DNA of 64,000 nt from Hymenopus coronatus. Its lineage: Eukaryota > Arthropoda > Insecta > Mantodea > Hymenopodidae. Both the position numbers and the translations under genes were made by a program. Below are positions 11,126 to 23,904 of the stretch, piece after piece. The stretch lies in the NCBI GenBank assembly GCA_030762935.1, contig CM060898.1:97694781-97758780 (forward strand). Direction: 5' to 3'. The notes under the pieces are model-generated. The model was not told where the DNA came from. It ran no database searches and saw only the letters and a list, made by a program, of their open reading frames with translations. Position 1 is the first letter of the stretch, and every line of letters starts with the position of its first letter.

Positions 11126-12479
11126 AAAAATCAGAGTCAAACAAACATTACTTCTCAAGAAAATAGGATATAAGCATGTAACGAGATTATAAGCAATCGG
11201 ACAAATCGCTGTGGAGCAAGAAAAGCCAAACACGGAGAACAATTGCGTTACAAAAGTGGAGTAGAATGTGAAACGATTTTAATTTGGAGTGAAACAATTT
11301 ACAGCTCTGCATGCTGTAGATTTCGAGTTACTGAAATATTCCCAACCACAATTAAGATGCCTCCATTTGCACATAACCTCAATGTCAAGAGAAGTCTTTG
11401 TTATATCTATGGTATTATAATTCCGTTTTATGTTTAATTGTGTGATGAATAATTTCTGGTAGATACAGTCATTACGGCTATTCACTCCATCGAAACATTT
11501 CGTGAAGTTCTCGTCTGTTGCATACTCAATTTACCCCTCACTAAGCAAACAAATTCATCCCTCGACAACCAAACCAATTCACCTCTCACCAACCAAAGAT
11601 TTATATACATTCTTCGTATAAATTAACATATTTGTTTATATAAAGTATAATAACCGATCCTATTGATGAAATAATATTTCATGAGATATAAGTGTCTGGA
11701 TAGTCTGATAAGAATAGTTTGGATGCATTCTAACGTCAGACATCACCAACTGTTTTCTCTTTGAGTAAATCAATTAACATCTTTTTTCAATGTTTGTATT
11801 GTGTTAGACTGAAGATGGAAATAATGGTCGTGATATTGAAGTGAAATCCGGTATTTATCTTGGCGACTAAGGGAAGCCATAGAAAAAAACATAAAAAAAC
11901 AGCCAGATTTTCGGCCCATTCGGCCTCCCGAATGCCATAAAAATAAGAAATCAGGGGATCACTGCGAGATGTGTCACTGACAAGTGCCATCTAGCTAAAC
12001 TGCCCGGGGGAATGTAGTCAATCAGAATAAAGTAGCAGTTTTTGGGGGAGATTATAACAGTGATTAAACTTTAGACACAAAGAGAGCAGTTTGGTGTCCG
12101 ATTCTCGTTCATCAGAATACTGAAGCTGCGTTCATTTACCAACAATGAAAAAATTCAAAGTCCGCAAAGAATAAGGTAACTAGTACTGTTAAATGCCGCG
12201 ACTACAAAGTGTGAAAAATGGAGAAAATACAACATTGCTGGAAGGTAATTTTCATTGGGCGTTGACTCCAAGTAGTAAGGAAAGCCGCGAACTTTAAAAC
12301 AGTCTTATTGTAAGTCTTGAAGTATCTACGACACAGTATTAATCAGGCAACAATTGCGAATACATCACAAAATACGGGGGAATTCCCATGTGTCGTGTTT
12401 TCTCCCTAAATATCTACACGCCCACGACAGATATCTCAAAATTACCTCCATCGTCGAACAGCTGAGAATCGAAGGAAGT
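11126..12479. other. Unassigned region
   Basis: No recognised repeat or gene. The open frames at 11243-11437, 11279-11485 and 11787-11990 are short, overlap on opposite strands or lack motifs. Confidence 0.45.
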
Positions 12480-12713
12480 TTAGTGTTTAACGCCCACTTT
12501 TACTACTTGTGGCACCGCAGACAATGACACTGGTGATATATGAAGTGAAGATGGAGCACCGGTGGAGTGCGATGGCGGGGGAAGCCGGTGAACCCAGGTA
12601 AAACCCGCTCCTGCGCCGCTTTGTCCACCACAAATCTCGCATTGCGGTCGCTTGGGAACGACAGCAAGGTAAGAGGCGAGTGAACTAACCACTCGGTCAC
12701 GGCGCGGCCCAGG
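12480..12713 (-). mobile_element. SINE-B, tRNA-Ser-like head, minus strand
   Basis: Read on the minus strand from 12713, the head is GGGCCGCGCCGTGACCGAGT then GGTTAGTTCACTCGCC, a box A of tRNA-Ser type, followed by a weak box B (GTCGTTCCC), then 'gagatttgtggtggacaaag' and an end 'cgttaaaca'. The same sequence recurs at 62720-62922, with an internal block here ('tcaccggcttcccccgcca' region) absent from the other copy. The two overlapping open frames here (12480-12737, 12503-12700) are SINE readthrough. Confidence 0.8.
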
Positions 12714-12865
12714 AACAGTATCAGGAATGACCATCAATTTAATTTAACCAGCACTGCGATGCTCTGTAACCAACACACCGACGAGGCCGCCGCAAAACCT
12801 TAAGCGTTGTGGATCACTTATATGAGTTCCCATAATTGACAACTGAAATGTAAACAATTTGTGAT

Positions 12866-13560
12866 TTTCCATTCGCATGACTTTCTCTACATCTCTGTAA
12901 CAAATTATTATTAATAAGCTTATTATTCTGTCCACATCGTGCTAATCAAGATAATCATTTGCAGATATAGTTCTTCGCTGCAAGCAGAAGAAAAGTAAGA
13001 GAGTATATACTAGGTTAAAGCTACACTCAAATCTTTTGAAAGCTGGTTGCTATGTGGTTGAAATTCGTTTCTTTGCATGACCAGGAGTTGACCCGTATCA
13101 GAAAAGTTTCGAGTATTTTTAAACTGAAACCAATAACAAGAAATATCTCGGAATTGCCAACTCCACGAATAAAGAGTATAAACTGTGTGTTTTAACGAGA
13201 TATAGATGTTTTGTATACTAAGTTTTTGTCAATCCCTTACGGTTTACCAGTTATGCAAAAGTGATCCAGAATGATGAAGCTATTCCCAGAAAATTCAAGA
13301 TGTACATTTTGTAGGTCATGAAAATGTGTTTAATATATTTAACTTAAATGACTCGTTAGAGAACATCAAAATCGTCGAAAAATGTTCCATGGGGTGAGGG
13401 ATTTTCTTGAAAATCTTCGTGCATCCTGAAGATATTGATCTAAAATAATAAGTTGCGACTTAACTGACTTTTCACTTTTCGTTTTTAACCAAACACTGAC
13501 ACATACTGACACATACACGGACATGTTAATAAAATATTATGTTTAATTCAGGGTTTCTCA
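12866..13560 (+). mobile_element. HLE copy, hairpin end lost (forward)
   Basis: It starts 'ttttccattcgcatgacttt' and runs through the standard blocks ('ctaatcaagataatcattt', 'ggttgctatgtgg', 'cttacggtttaccagttatg', 'catgttaataaaatatt') until about 13560. There the sequence changes to 'ggatgggatgggttgggt' and no hairpin follows. Confidence 0.75.
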
Positions 13561-15016
13561 AAAATGGATGGGATGGGTTGGGTCGGTCGGACAGATGCAC
13601 CAAATCCCAGGTATCTACAGAATTTTTTAGAATATGATGTCCCTGTCCCACCCTTCTTAAAGTCGGCCTGACTTTAAAGTTTGCTGTTAGGAACTTACTG
13701 GTCTGTTAACTGAGGCGTGATTCTCCATGAAACAGATTTTACAATGTTACTTTTCGCCCCTAACACAGGTTCGTCTTTTGTTTGCTAATGGGTTATTGGC
13801 CAGAGGTAGCGGGGAGCGTTCCCGTTTGAGAGCCATCATGTTTTCGAGAAAAGCTTGTTACCACAACCTTGCCCCTAATCTCCTACAGACACCTCTCAGG
13901 ACTGTCGTGAAATTGGATGATGTGTGGTACAAATTAGTTCCATATTTAATATGATTATCTTAAGAGAATTTTCATATGCACATTCTCATACATAATCGTA
14001 TGAAGAAATATCTTAAGATTTAATTCAACTGCAATGTGTCTAAATTCTTATGATAAAGCAGATGAATGGATCCCATCCTGTGTACTGTCTCTCAGGATAG
14101 CAACAGCGTGTGCGTCTGCCATTACAGAGTATTTTGTTATTTTATCGCCTGCATTTTCATGGTAAACGACTCGTTTATCATCAATTTAAAATATGTACAG
14201 TAGCCAATCAGGGGAAAGAGTAAGGTAATGCAGATAAACACATTTAAACAAGATATAACCTTACTAGACATGCATAATGACTTCCTAAAAAGAGTTCCAA
14301 ACAAAATGATACTTATAGAAATTTTCTGAATTCCATAAATATATGCTTTACCAAACTTGGGAGAAGAAAGTGAAGCATGTATCAGTTTTGCTCAGAAATA
14401 TTCAGCTGTGGAACCTGTCACGGTATTCTAGTAGATCTACAAAGAACAAAAAAGCTGATGATGTATATAAAATACTTGTAAACATGTGCGAAATTATTCA
14501 ATGTATCTCATATTATTTGCCCTGATCTAACATTGCTTCCGAGAATAGCTACACTCAATACTATGATGTTTACTTGGTGCATCATAGCCATCAATGAAGG
14601 TTTTGTTCCTCACGGTGGAACATGAGATAATGAAGATGGGAAGTCAATAGCTGGGAAGGTATTCCAGGTAGTAAACAAAACACTCGATCTCTGCATTTTA
14701 CACTTTGTTTTTACAGAAAATGGATAAAAATAAGATTGCCTTGGGGATGGAAAACTGATGATCACAAAGCAAAAACTGCACATAGCTGAGCTTCATTGCA
14801 TATTACACCGCAATGGGAAGAGGCTTATTGACTTTGATCTAAAGAACGCTGCATTTGCTTGATATCTCTTCACCAGAAATAAAACACTACATAGAAGCTC
14901 AGCATAGTGTGAGTTAAAAACACAAATAGATCTCTCTGGAGCTGTGTATCTTGCCATAAAAGATTAAGTGATTAATTATACAGAATTTTAATTACACAGG
15001 AATATAATGGAAACAG
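13561..15016. other. Unassigned region
   Basis: No repeat family of this window is recognised here. Open frames of 60-75 codons at 13727 and 14343 show no domain. A G-rich stretch ('ggatgggatgggttgggtcgg') marks the left edge. Confidence 0.45.
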
Positions 15017-15720
15017 TCTGATGTGTTACATTAAATGACTTTTTCTACATCTAACAAATAATTTGTTAAAATGTTTATTTCTCCATTTATTTCATGCTAA
15101 TTGAGATAAACATTACTAGAAATAGTCGTTATACTTGCTTCGTCGAAAGTAGAAGAGACATAAGGGAGCACTTTAGACTAAAGCGATACTCAAATCCTTT
15201 AAATGCTAGCTGCTACTATGAGATTGAAATTCGTTTAAATTTAATTTAAGTATTTTAAAACCATTAACAAGGAATATCTCGGAAATAATCGACTTCTTCA
15301 AACATAAATTGTGCATTTCAACCAGATCTAATTTTTTGTTTAGTAAATGTGTTCTATTTCTTACAATATATACAAAATTCATTCAGAACGAAGAGTTCTT
15401 TAGAGGCTATTCCCAAAAAATTTAAGATATACATATAATTTATCACGTAATAGCCTGTAATATACGGCATTTTAATAAAAAGGAAAATTTGCGAAGATGT
15501 TCTTACAAAAGGTAGTTTTGTTATGAGGAATTTTCCTGAAAATTGCACCTTGAAAGATACTTAACTAAAATACTAACGCAATTTTAGTTTCGTGTTTGCT
15601 GCTTATATACACACATTGACCTTTTTCTAAAAAAATATTTTTCAGGGCGTTCTCAAAACACTTATTCCATTTAAATTCTCGGTATATAAATTTTTAGTAT
15701 AATACAATATTGTATCTATT
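15017..15720 (+). mobile_element. HLE copy, forward, hairpin lost
   Basis: It starts TCTGATGTGTTACATTAAAT, then 'gactttttctacatc', and continues through all interior blocks to 'tataatacaatattgtatc', where the hairpin should begin. It then abuts inverted HLE sequence. Confidence 0.75.
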
Positions 15721-15728
15721 GTTTTTAA

Positions 15729-15972
15729 CTATAATTTTCTCTCGATTAGCATGAAGTAAATAGAAGAATAAGCTTTTTACTAATTATTTGCTGTGGAGAT
15801 GTAGAGAAAGTCATGTGAATGGAACAAATCAAATTTTTTAGATGTTCGTTGTTAGAATTTGTCGACTTCTGGCAATGCATAGAGACGGTTTTCAACCACA
15901 TGCCAACCAGGTTTTAACAATCATTTTTTTTTCAACGATATAGAGGAATTCAAATGAATGATACACGCTAGA
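15729..15972 (-). mobile_element. Two stacked HLE terminal fragments
   Basis: 15729-15835 is the reverse of the TCTGATG-side end ('ctctcgattagcatgaagta...gtagagaaagtcatgtgaat...aaatcaaa'). 15836-15972 is a second, more decayed piece ending 'aaatgaatgatacacgctaga'. Both sit directly against neighbouring copies, separated by T-rich spacers. Confidence 0.65.
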
Positions 15973-15977
15973 CTTTT

Positions 15978-16859
15978 ACTTTCTCTATACGTACTATGTA
16001 CATAGTTTATAGAGAAGGTATTGTATTGCACTCAAACATTCGATACCAAGATTTCACCGGAAATATGTGTGAAAATCACCCTGAATCCAGGAAAAAACAT
16101 TTTTAGAAAAATTCCCGTGTATGTGTGTGTGTGTATGTGTGTGTGTGTGTAGCATAGCTCAAAAACAAAAAGTGTGTTAAATACCAAACTTGGAATTTAA
16201 GTTTGGTATCATTTAAGGATGCGATACGAAGATTTACAAGAAAATCTCCCACCCCTAACTACCCTTTACATGGAAAAATGTTTGAACATTTTTATTTACT
16301 CAAGAACGGCTCTTAACGATTTTGATTAAAATATCGTATATTAGAGTTATGTACGTGACAAATAAAATGTATATTCTGAATTTTCTAGAAATAGCCTCTT
16401 TATATACCTATCCTTATTTTGAATGAATTTTGCGAAATTTTCAGTAACTGGTAAGCCTTAAGAGATAGACAAAAAGTCACTTAACAAAAAATGTAGAGCA
16501 CGTTAAAACACAGAATTTATGTTATATGCATGTTTTTTGTGGAGTTGACCGTTTAGGAGATATTCCGTGTTATTGTTTTCAGCTCTAAAATGTTTATACT
16601 TTTCTCATACAGGAATTTGTTAACTCCAGTCCATGCAAACAGAGGAACTTCAGTCATTTAGCAATCAACTTTTAAAATATATAACTATTGCTTTAGTTTA
16701 TGGTACTCCCTTATTTCCCTACTCTTACACATAAAACAATAAAAAGACCATTTCTGATATTTTTTTGTCGATTAGCATGAAGTAAATAGTAGATTAAGCT
16801 TTTTAACAATGCTTTGCTGCAGGCATGTATAGAAAGTCATGCGAATGGAACAGAATAGA
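15978..16859 (-). mobile_element. HLE, near-complete (minus)
   Basis: The hairpin starts ACTTTCTCTATACGTACTAT at 15978. A GT tract lies at about 16117-16150. The copy ends 'agaaagtcatgcgaatggaa' then CAGAATAGA at 16859. The length of 882 bp matches the reference copy. Confidence 0.8.
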
Positions 16860-17164
16860 TTTTTGTTGGTTGTCTCTTTTATTTGAATTGTACAGTGAGA
16901 CTTCATTACGTTATTAATTTGATTTATACGTAGTGAGAAATAAAACAAATGTAATGTACGATTGGCATTTAGGTGCAACGGAGAACTTTACAATATCAAT
17001 AGCTTAAACAGCTATGGAGGTATACTACTCTGTGCTTCTCCAAGGAGCTTCTAAAAAAGTGTATCACACACTGATGTGTTATATAAGTACACTTGAAACA
17101 GAGTTTACAGTTTGCGAAACTATATCATAATTGTGTCAAATAAACTTCAAATGAAATCTAAATT

Positions 17165-17300
17165 CAACAGTCATCTCCATAGTGGAGCGGTAACGGGGTT
17201 ACGGGTTCGTGCCCGGGTGCGGGTTTTTTCTATTAGGAATGGATTTGTGGGTACCCTAGCTCAGGATTTTTACTAGCATGGAAACTCTTTTCAGGGCGTG
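17165..17300 (+). mobile_element. SINE remnant with tRNA-like head
   Basis: 'tagtggagcggtaacgggg' resembles box A and 'cgggttcgtgcccgg' resembles box B, at tRNA-like spacing. The following 'ggatttgtgggtaccctagc' recurs in weaker form after 9450. It is probably a tRNA-derived SINE rather than a working tRNA gene, because no acceptor-stem pairing is obvious. Confidence 0.5.
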
Positions 17301-17558
17301 GTATGACATAAGTGTTTTATTCAATTAGTTTGGCCTTTTTCCATCGTCGAACACACACGCATTCCTCCTAAATTTTCTACTGTGAAAATTTACTTTAGCC
17401 AACCGCGACTATTATTACTTATTAATTTTGATGCGGTGATTTATTCCGTACTCTGGTCAGAATTATAATAACTATTTTCCTCACAGTTAAAGGTGCTACC
17501 AGCTCGTGACAACTCGGTTACTTAGACTGTTTGAAATATTTCTTTCCTTCCAATTTTT

Positions 17559-18374
17559 ACTTTCTCCATACGCACTATGTGCATAGTGTATAGAGAAAGT
17601 ATTGCACTTCATCAAAAATTCGATACCGAGATTTCACCGGAAATATATGTTTTAGGGTCTCCAATATCCAAAAAAGGCATTTTCACAAAAAGGTCCGTGT
17701 GTGTGTGTGTGTATGTGTGTGTGTGTGTGTGTCCGTGTGTCCGTGAACACGATAACTCAAAAACGAAAAGTCGGTAAAATACCAAACTAGGTATTTAAGT
17801 TTAGTATCTTCCAGGGATGCGACACGAAGATTTTGAGAAAAATCCCCCCACCCCCAACTACCCTTTACATGGAACTTTTTTCGAAAATTTTGATTTTCTC
17901 AAAAATGGCTCTAACGATTTTGATTAAAATTTTGGATGTGAAACATATTTACCTGAAAAATGAAATGTATATCTTGAATTTTCTGGGAATAGCCTCTGGA
18001 TGAATTTTACTAAATTTTGAATGACTGCTAAACCGTAAGAGATGGACAAAAACTTACTACACAAAAAATGTAGAGCACTTTAAAACACACAATTTATGTT
18101 ATATACGTTTTTTTGGTGGAGTTCGTCGTTTTTGTGACATTCCTTATTTTTGGTTTCTGCTATGAAAAACGTATACTTTTCTCATACAGGAACTTGTCAA
18201 CTCCTATCCATATAAACAAAGGAACTTCATTGACCTGGCAACCAGCTTTTGACTATCACTTTAGCATGGAGTAAATAGAAGTTCTGATTAGCATAAAGTA
18301 AATAGAAGTATAAGCTTTTTAAGAACATTTGTTGCAGGGATATGGAGAAAGTCATGTGAATGGTAAACATCAGA
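17559..18374 (-). mobile_element. HLE, near-complete (minus)
   Basis: The hairpin ACTTTCTCCATACGCACTAT pairs with the arm ending TATAGAGAAAG. A GT tract lies at 17697-17735. Family blocks follow in order to 'ggagaaagtcatgtgaat' and the end CATCAGA at 18374. T runs flank both sides. Confidence 0.85.
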
Positions 18375-18570
18375 TTTTTAATGTACATTTATATTTCCCT
18401 TCTTGGTATAATTTATATTATTGGCTATGATTTATCTTTCCCATAACTCTTTGTCCCGTGACAAGACATGTACTGCCTCAACAGCAAAACAAGTATCTAT
18501 CTACATAAATCCAGTTAACGGGACCCGGTAAGACAAATATTAGCAAAAATACATTTTTTTGTTTTTTTTT

Positions 18571-19353
18571 ACTTTCTCTACACGTAGTATGTACATAGTG
18601 TATAGACAAGGTATTGCACTCCACAAAAGAATTCGATACAGAGATTTCGCCGAAAATGTGTTTAAGGGTCCCTTGTATCCAAAAAAAGTATTTTCAGAAA
18701 AAGGTCCGTGTGTGTCCGAGTGCCTGTGAACACTATAACTCAAAAACGAGAAGTCGGTGAAATACCAAACTTGGTATTTAAGTTAAGTATCTTCCAGGGA
18801 TGCGACACGAAGATTTTGAGAAAAATCCTCCCACCCCAAACTACCCCTTACATGAAACTTTTTCCGAACATTTTAATTTTCTTAAAAATTTCTCTAACAA
18901 TTTTGATTAAAATATCACATATTAAAGGTATTTATTTGACCAATGAAATGTATATTTTGAATTCTCTGGGAATAGCCTCTGAAGACTACTTTATTCGGGA
19001 TGAATTTTACGGAATTTTGCATAACTGCTTAACCGTAAGCGATAAACAAGAACTTACTGCATAAGAAATTAAGAGCATGCTAAAACTCACAATTTATGTT
19101 ATATACATTTTTTTCGTGGAGTTGATAGTTGATAGTTTTTTTAGATATTTCTTCTGTCACATAGCAACTATCTTTTCCTACCACTTGAACCTATGTCACT
19201 CCCTTACTTCGCTCCTACTTACAGGGAAGCAAGTAATAAGACTATTTCTGCTAATTTTTTCTCACTTAGCATGAAGTAAATAGAAGTATAAACCGTTTAA
19301 CAAGCATTTGTTGCAGAGTTATAGAGAAGGTCATGTGAATGGATTACATCAGA
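18571..19353 (-). mobile_element. HLE, both ends present (minus)
   Basis: It starts with the hairpin ACTTTCTCTACACGTAGTAT and ends 'gaaggtcatgtgaatggatt' then ACATCAGA. The GT tract is almost absent and the third quarter is shortened, giving 783 bp. The open frame 18708-19064 (118 codons) follows the conserved repeat blocks and is shared with other copies only as repeat, so it is not a gene. Confidence 0.82.
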
Positions 19354-19499
19354 TTTTTATGTAAACATATTAGAACATTTTCTAAATAAAATGCTTCAAT
19401 TTTTATCCTGATAAGACTATTCTAAGGATTTTTATAGAGTATTTATCAAGGGGCTGCATTTAGTGCACATGGTCGGTCAATTTATCGACATTTGTTTTG

Positions 19500-20070
19500 C
19501 TGTGAACGGAAGTAGTATATTTAAAGTTCTCGTTTTTTAGAGAGGAAATGTTGTGGGGATTTTTGAAATGGCCATACTGATTTTTGGTAACACTGATACT
19601 GATTATCATGACAATCTAACCTAGCCATTTTGTGTAAACATCATGGTTTGTTATTGGTGTGATTGTGAATATTTTCTTGTTGTGTTTGGTTTATATTTCA
19701 ATTTGTTTACAATGCCACGACATAGTAATAGGGTTATCAGAATGCGAAAGAATGCTAGAAAATCAAAAGATATAATAGTTCTTCTAAAAATAAACTGCAG
19801 AAATATGGAGATGAATGTAATAATTTATTGAGAGATTCTGATGAAAATAGTACTAATGAAATAATAACTATTCAAATACTACAATATATTCTTCATAACA
19901 CTGACAATCCCTCCTATGGTGCTGGAGTGTGTTGAAAAGATTAATCCTATCTTTGAAGCTCGATATTTCAAAACTATATTTGCTGACACATAAGGAACAT
20001 TTTTTTTTCAGAAACTTTAGACATAGAAAGCTCATACTTTCAACCATCATGTTTATATAATTTATGAACA
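19500..20070 (+). other. Unrecognised segment with broken reading frames
   Basis: An ATG at 19711 opens a lysine/arginine-rich stretch (MPRHSNRVIRMRKNARKSKD). If one allows a frame change near 19788, a polar stretch continues (KLQKYGDECNNLLRDSDEN). This could be the N-terminal scrap of a decayed transposase, but I recognise no domain and there is no second copy. Confidence 0.25.
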
Positions 20071-20149
20071 TTTTTCTTGGGCCATCTTTTAAAATTATCT
20101 ATAGTTTTAAAACTTTGAAGTGATTAGTATGATATTTTTAATGAAAAAA

Positions 20150-20410
20150 TTAACTACTGCAAAAAAATGATACTGCCAAAAACTTAATATACAAAAATGT
20201 AGATCTCGTTAAAATGTCACTTACCTACATTTTGTTTTACGTGAAGTTGACCATTTTTGAGATATTCCTGGTTATTAATTTCAGTTTTAAAATAATTTTT
20301 TCTCACACGGGTGGCAATGCAAACAAACGGATTTCAACCATATGACAATCAGCTTTTAAAAGAGTTGACTATCGCTTTAGCCTAAAGGATGAAAGGAAAT
20401 AAGTAGCAGG
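20150..20410 (-). mobile_element. HLE interior fragment (minus)
   Basis: It holds the block from 'ctgccaaaaacttaa' through 'aaaatgtagatctcgttaaa', 'ttgagatattcctggttatt', 'caaacggatttcaaccatat' and 'tatcgctttagcctaa'. Both ends of the element are missing. Confidence 0.65.
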
Positions 20411-21350
20411 AACTCTGTAAGCCCCACGTTGTGGAGACATAGTTGGTGTATAAGTAGTTTGGTTCATGGATGGTGAACGTGGCCCCCAATTTGAAGTTAG
20501 TAATCCGAAGATGCCGTCTCGAAAAGCCCAGGATGGAGCACAATGTTGGTACTGCGTTTGTTCAGCAACTTCAATTGATAGAGAAATTCGAGAACCTGTT
20601 CTCTCAGCTCGTGTTTAGGTGCGAACTTTGTGAAAGGAGTAGACTTTATTAATTTAAAATCATTTATTTATTCAAAACTGTGAAGCAATGGAAAGTTACG
20701 TCGCTTATATGCTTCCATAGAAGTTTTAGCATTATAATTTATTATATCGGTTTTATCGACGGTTTTTTTTTCTTTTTTTAATATTAACGGAAAAGTATCC
20801 TTGAACTGTTTATTAAATATAAAATAATATATCTGACGCTATACTGCCCTTAATTACGGAATGCAAATCTTCAATATTATATATCTTCAATATTATATAT
20901 ATAGAAGTCTACCTCCACAGTCCGTTGCATAGCTCCCTTCACTAAAAGAACTTCTTGAAGTCTGAGGTCCTTGAAATACCAAAAAATCTTCTAAATTTCT
21001 TATAAAATATTTCTTTATTGTTGTAGGTTATCGAAATACCAAATATCGTCTAATTTTCCTAAAATACGTTTCTTTGTTAAAACAAATTGTTTATTCTTTG
21101 ACGAAAAAAATTAAAAGCAAATTTATCGCACAGAATTTCCAAATAGATATAAAAACGAAGGAGAAATTATGGAGTATTAACTAAAAAAAGTAAATAGTGT
21201 CAAAAGAAAACGTCTCCTTAAGGTGTCTACAAGGTTTACGTAAAAACGAAATCACGAGTAAACAATACAATATATTAATCATAATAATAATAATAAAATA
21301 ATAAAGTGCAACGTAAGTGATTGAATGGTTAGAATGTGTTAGATTGTTTG
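20411..21350. other. Unassigned AT-rich region
   Basis: No gene recognised. A short direct repeat 'cttcaatattatatat' occurs twice near 20868-20901. The 60-codon frame at 20470 has no motif. Confidence 0.45.
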
Positions 21351-21351
21351 T

Positions 21352-21384
21352 GTTAGAAAGTCATATGAATGGAACACATCAGAT
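21352..21384 (-). mobile_element. Solo HLE TCTGATG-end fragment
   Basis: Only 'gttagaaagtcatatgaatg' plus 'gaacacatcaga' is present, about 33 bp, with no interior. This is the conserved terminus of the family on its own. Confidence 0.55.
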
Positions 21385-21867
21385 ATTTTGTATAAATTTT
21401 ATTTGGTTTTTATTGGAAATTCACTTAGATTTTAGAAAAGTTTCTAGCCTCGAGCCACATATTACTTACTATTTATTAATGTGTGTATAATTTATTAGTG
21501 CTACAAGACGAGTTGAAATTTTGAAGATTATGTAAAATTTAAATTACTAAACGGATCTAACTTGGAATTTTGTTACAATTTGTTACGTTGCGAGAAGACA
21601 AGTCTGTCACTTTATCCTGCCGCTTGACGTAAAGCATGCTACTGCCTAAAATTTGGATAAATAGTTGTAGGGAATGGTTTATGATTTAGAATTCCCGGAA
21701 TTATTTTGAATCATACTAAGATTCTAGTATGAAGTGCCTCTTATCCAGTAGTGTAATTTAGCGTCACGCTTCACGTGTGTGCAATTCTACAATTCTATGC
21801 ATTTTAGTAATTTGCTGTAGTGTAACATAGATGTATGGGACCTATTATGTGCTATTTATATTAAACT

Positions 21868-22731
21868 AGCTGCCCGCCCCGGCTTGAACTGAGAAAAAAC
21901 TGAGAAAACAGCGCTTCCATAGTGTGGCGGGTAAACGCTGAAATAGGTAATGAATTACGTTAAGGAGAAAGTCACAAAGTAACATTCATGTTTCTTCCGA
22001 ATATCCTCCTTTCCTTTACTCCTACTGTTTTCATCTCTTTCTTTATTTTCTTCTTTGTCAAAACAGCCTTTTTTGGCTAACATGACATAACTAAAGACCA
22101 AGTAGATCTGGTTGGACAATTGATAAGTTCTTATTTGATGATAGCCTTATGTGTCAAATTTCTCCATTTAACCCAAAATATTACTTGATCAAATGTTTTA
22201 AGAGCACCGCAATTGCTGTGTAATGGTGACGCGGGTAACTTCATGTTTTGATGAAATCACCTTTGGCTAGCTCATGTACAACCTCATATAACCAACATCT
22301 GCAAAAGGTAGGGTAACCTAAAACAGCTTACTATCCGGGTCCCGTCATTTTTCCGCCATTTTCAAATACCAAGAAGGAATATTGATTATGTGCATAGTTT
22401 ATAACTTGTTCATTTTAAAGAATTAGGACAAGAAAAATATACTTTATATGTGAAACAAGTATATCTTTATTTCTTTATTTAAACGATGTGACCAAAGAAA
22501 CGATAGCTAATACATAAGTAATATATTTGATTGGCATTCTTATCTTGCGTCATTGACTCCATAACAGGATGTATTCCCTTAGCATTTAACGGGGAAGAAA
22601 AATATAGCACTACTAGGCTATCTACCAACAAATAAATAAGTACCTACTCTAGGTGTTCGTCGCCAGGAAAGCTTCCTTGCTTCTTTATTTTAAACGATAG
22701 GAGTAAGGAAAAGACAGTTAGTACAAAAACA
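21868..22731. mobile_element. Repeat Y, possibly LINE/RTE-like
   Basis: It opens with 'aaactagctgcccgccccgg', a phrase resembling the ends of some insect LINE-related repeats. Its last part ('ttgcgtcattgactccataa...aatatagcactactaggc') aligns with 23905-24115. A reverse-complement phrase ACGGGACCCGG is shared with 18518-18530. No open frame remains. The class is uncertain. Confidence 0.4.
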
Positions 22732-23891
22732 TCTGATGTGTTCCAAAAAACAAGAAAAATTAGCAGAAATAGTCTTATTACTTGCTTCCTTGAAACTAGA
22801 AGCGAAATAAGGGAGTACTATAGGTTAAAATGATGGTCAAAAGCTGGTTGCTATGGGACTGAATATCCTTTTGTTTGTATGGACAGGAATTAACAAATTC
22901 CTATATGAGAAAGGTATAAGTTTTTCAAAGCTGAAACCCAAAACAAGGAATATCTAAAAAACGATTAACTCCACGAAAAAAATGTGTATAAAATCAATAG
23001 TGTTTTTTAATGTGCTCTACATTTTTTGTATGGTAAGTTTTTGTCTATCTCTTACGATTTAGCAGTTATGCAAAAATCTGTAAATTCATCCCGAATAAAG
23101 TAGTGTTTAGAGACTATTCCCAGAAAATTCAAGATATACATTTTATTTGTCAGGTAGATATGTTTAATATGTGATATTTTAATCAAAATCGTTAAGCCAT
23201 TTTTGAGAAAATCAAAACTTTTAAATAAAAGTTCCATGTAAAGGGTAGTTGGTGGTGGGGGTATTTTCTTGAAAATCATCCGTGTCGCATCCTTTTGTTT
23301 GTATGGACAGGAATTAACAAATTCCTATATGAGAAAGGTATAAGTTTTTCAAAGCTGAAACCCAAAACAAGGAATATCTAAAAAACGATTAACTCCACGA
23401 AAAAAATGTGTATAAAATCAATAGTGTTTTTTAATGTGCTCTACATTTTTTGTATGGTAAGTTTTTGTCTATCTCTTACGATTTAGCAGTTATGCAAAAA
23501 TCTGTAAATTCATCCCGAATAAAGTAGTGTTTAGAGACTATTCCCAGAAAATTCAAGATATACATTTTATTTGTCAGGTAGATATGTTTAATATGTGATA
23601 TTTTAATCAAAATCGTTAAGCCATTTTTGAGAAAATCAAAACTTTTAAATAAAAGTTCCATGTAAAGGGTAGTTGGTGGTGGGGGTATTTTCTTGAAAAT
23701 CATCCGTGTCGCATCCTTGGAAGATACCAAACCTAAATACCACACGCACACACACGGACCTTTTTCCAGAAGTGTTTTTTTATTCAGGGGGACTCAAAAC
23801 ATGTATTTCCGGTGAAATCTCGGTATCGAATTTTGGGTGGAATACAATACCTTCTCTATACACTATGTACATAGTACGTGTTGAGAAAATA
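22732..23891 (+). mobile_element. HLE forward copy with internal deletion and duplication
   Basis: It starts TCTGATGTGTTCCA, then skips directly to 'aagaaaaattagcagaaata', so about 100 bp are deleted. It contains the 424-bp tandem duplication (22865-23712), a short CA tract near 23741-23756, 'ccggtgaaatctcggtatcg', and the hairpin ending near 23891. It sits between two related segments of repeat Y. Confidence 0.8.
22865..23712. repeat. 424-bp tandem duplication within HLE
   Basis: Units 22865-23288 and 23289-23712 appear identical by eye. Each begins ATCCTTTTGTTTGTATGGAC. The third occurrence of ATCCTT at 23713 leaves the duplication into the normal continuation ('atccttggaagatacc'). ATCCTT at both breakpoints points to unequal exchange or slippage at microhomology, or to an assembly artefact. 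Confidence 0.93.
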
Positions 23892-23904
23892 AAAATGTAT
23901 TTGA

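Noticed and set aside
12480..12737. Two overlapping minus-strand frames of 85 and 65 codons
   Set aside because: They lie entirely in SINE-B sequence, which has a pol III head and a second copy at 62720.
18708..19064. 118-codon plus-strand frame
   Set aside because: It follows HLE repeat blocks. Other copies have stops in the same frame, so there is no sign of protein selection.
22865..23712. Possible CRISPR-like or satellite array
   Set aside because: There are only two long adjacent units inside a known repeat. No short repeats with unique spacers occur anywhere in the window.
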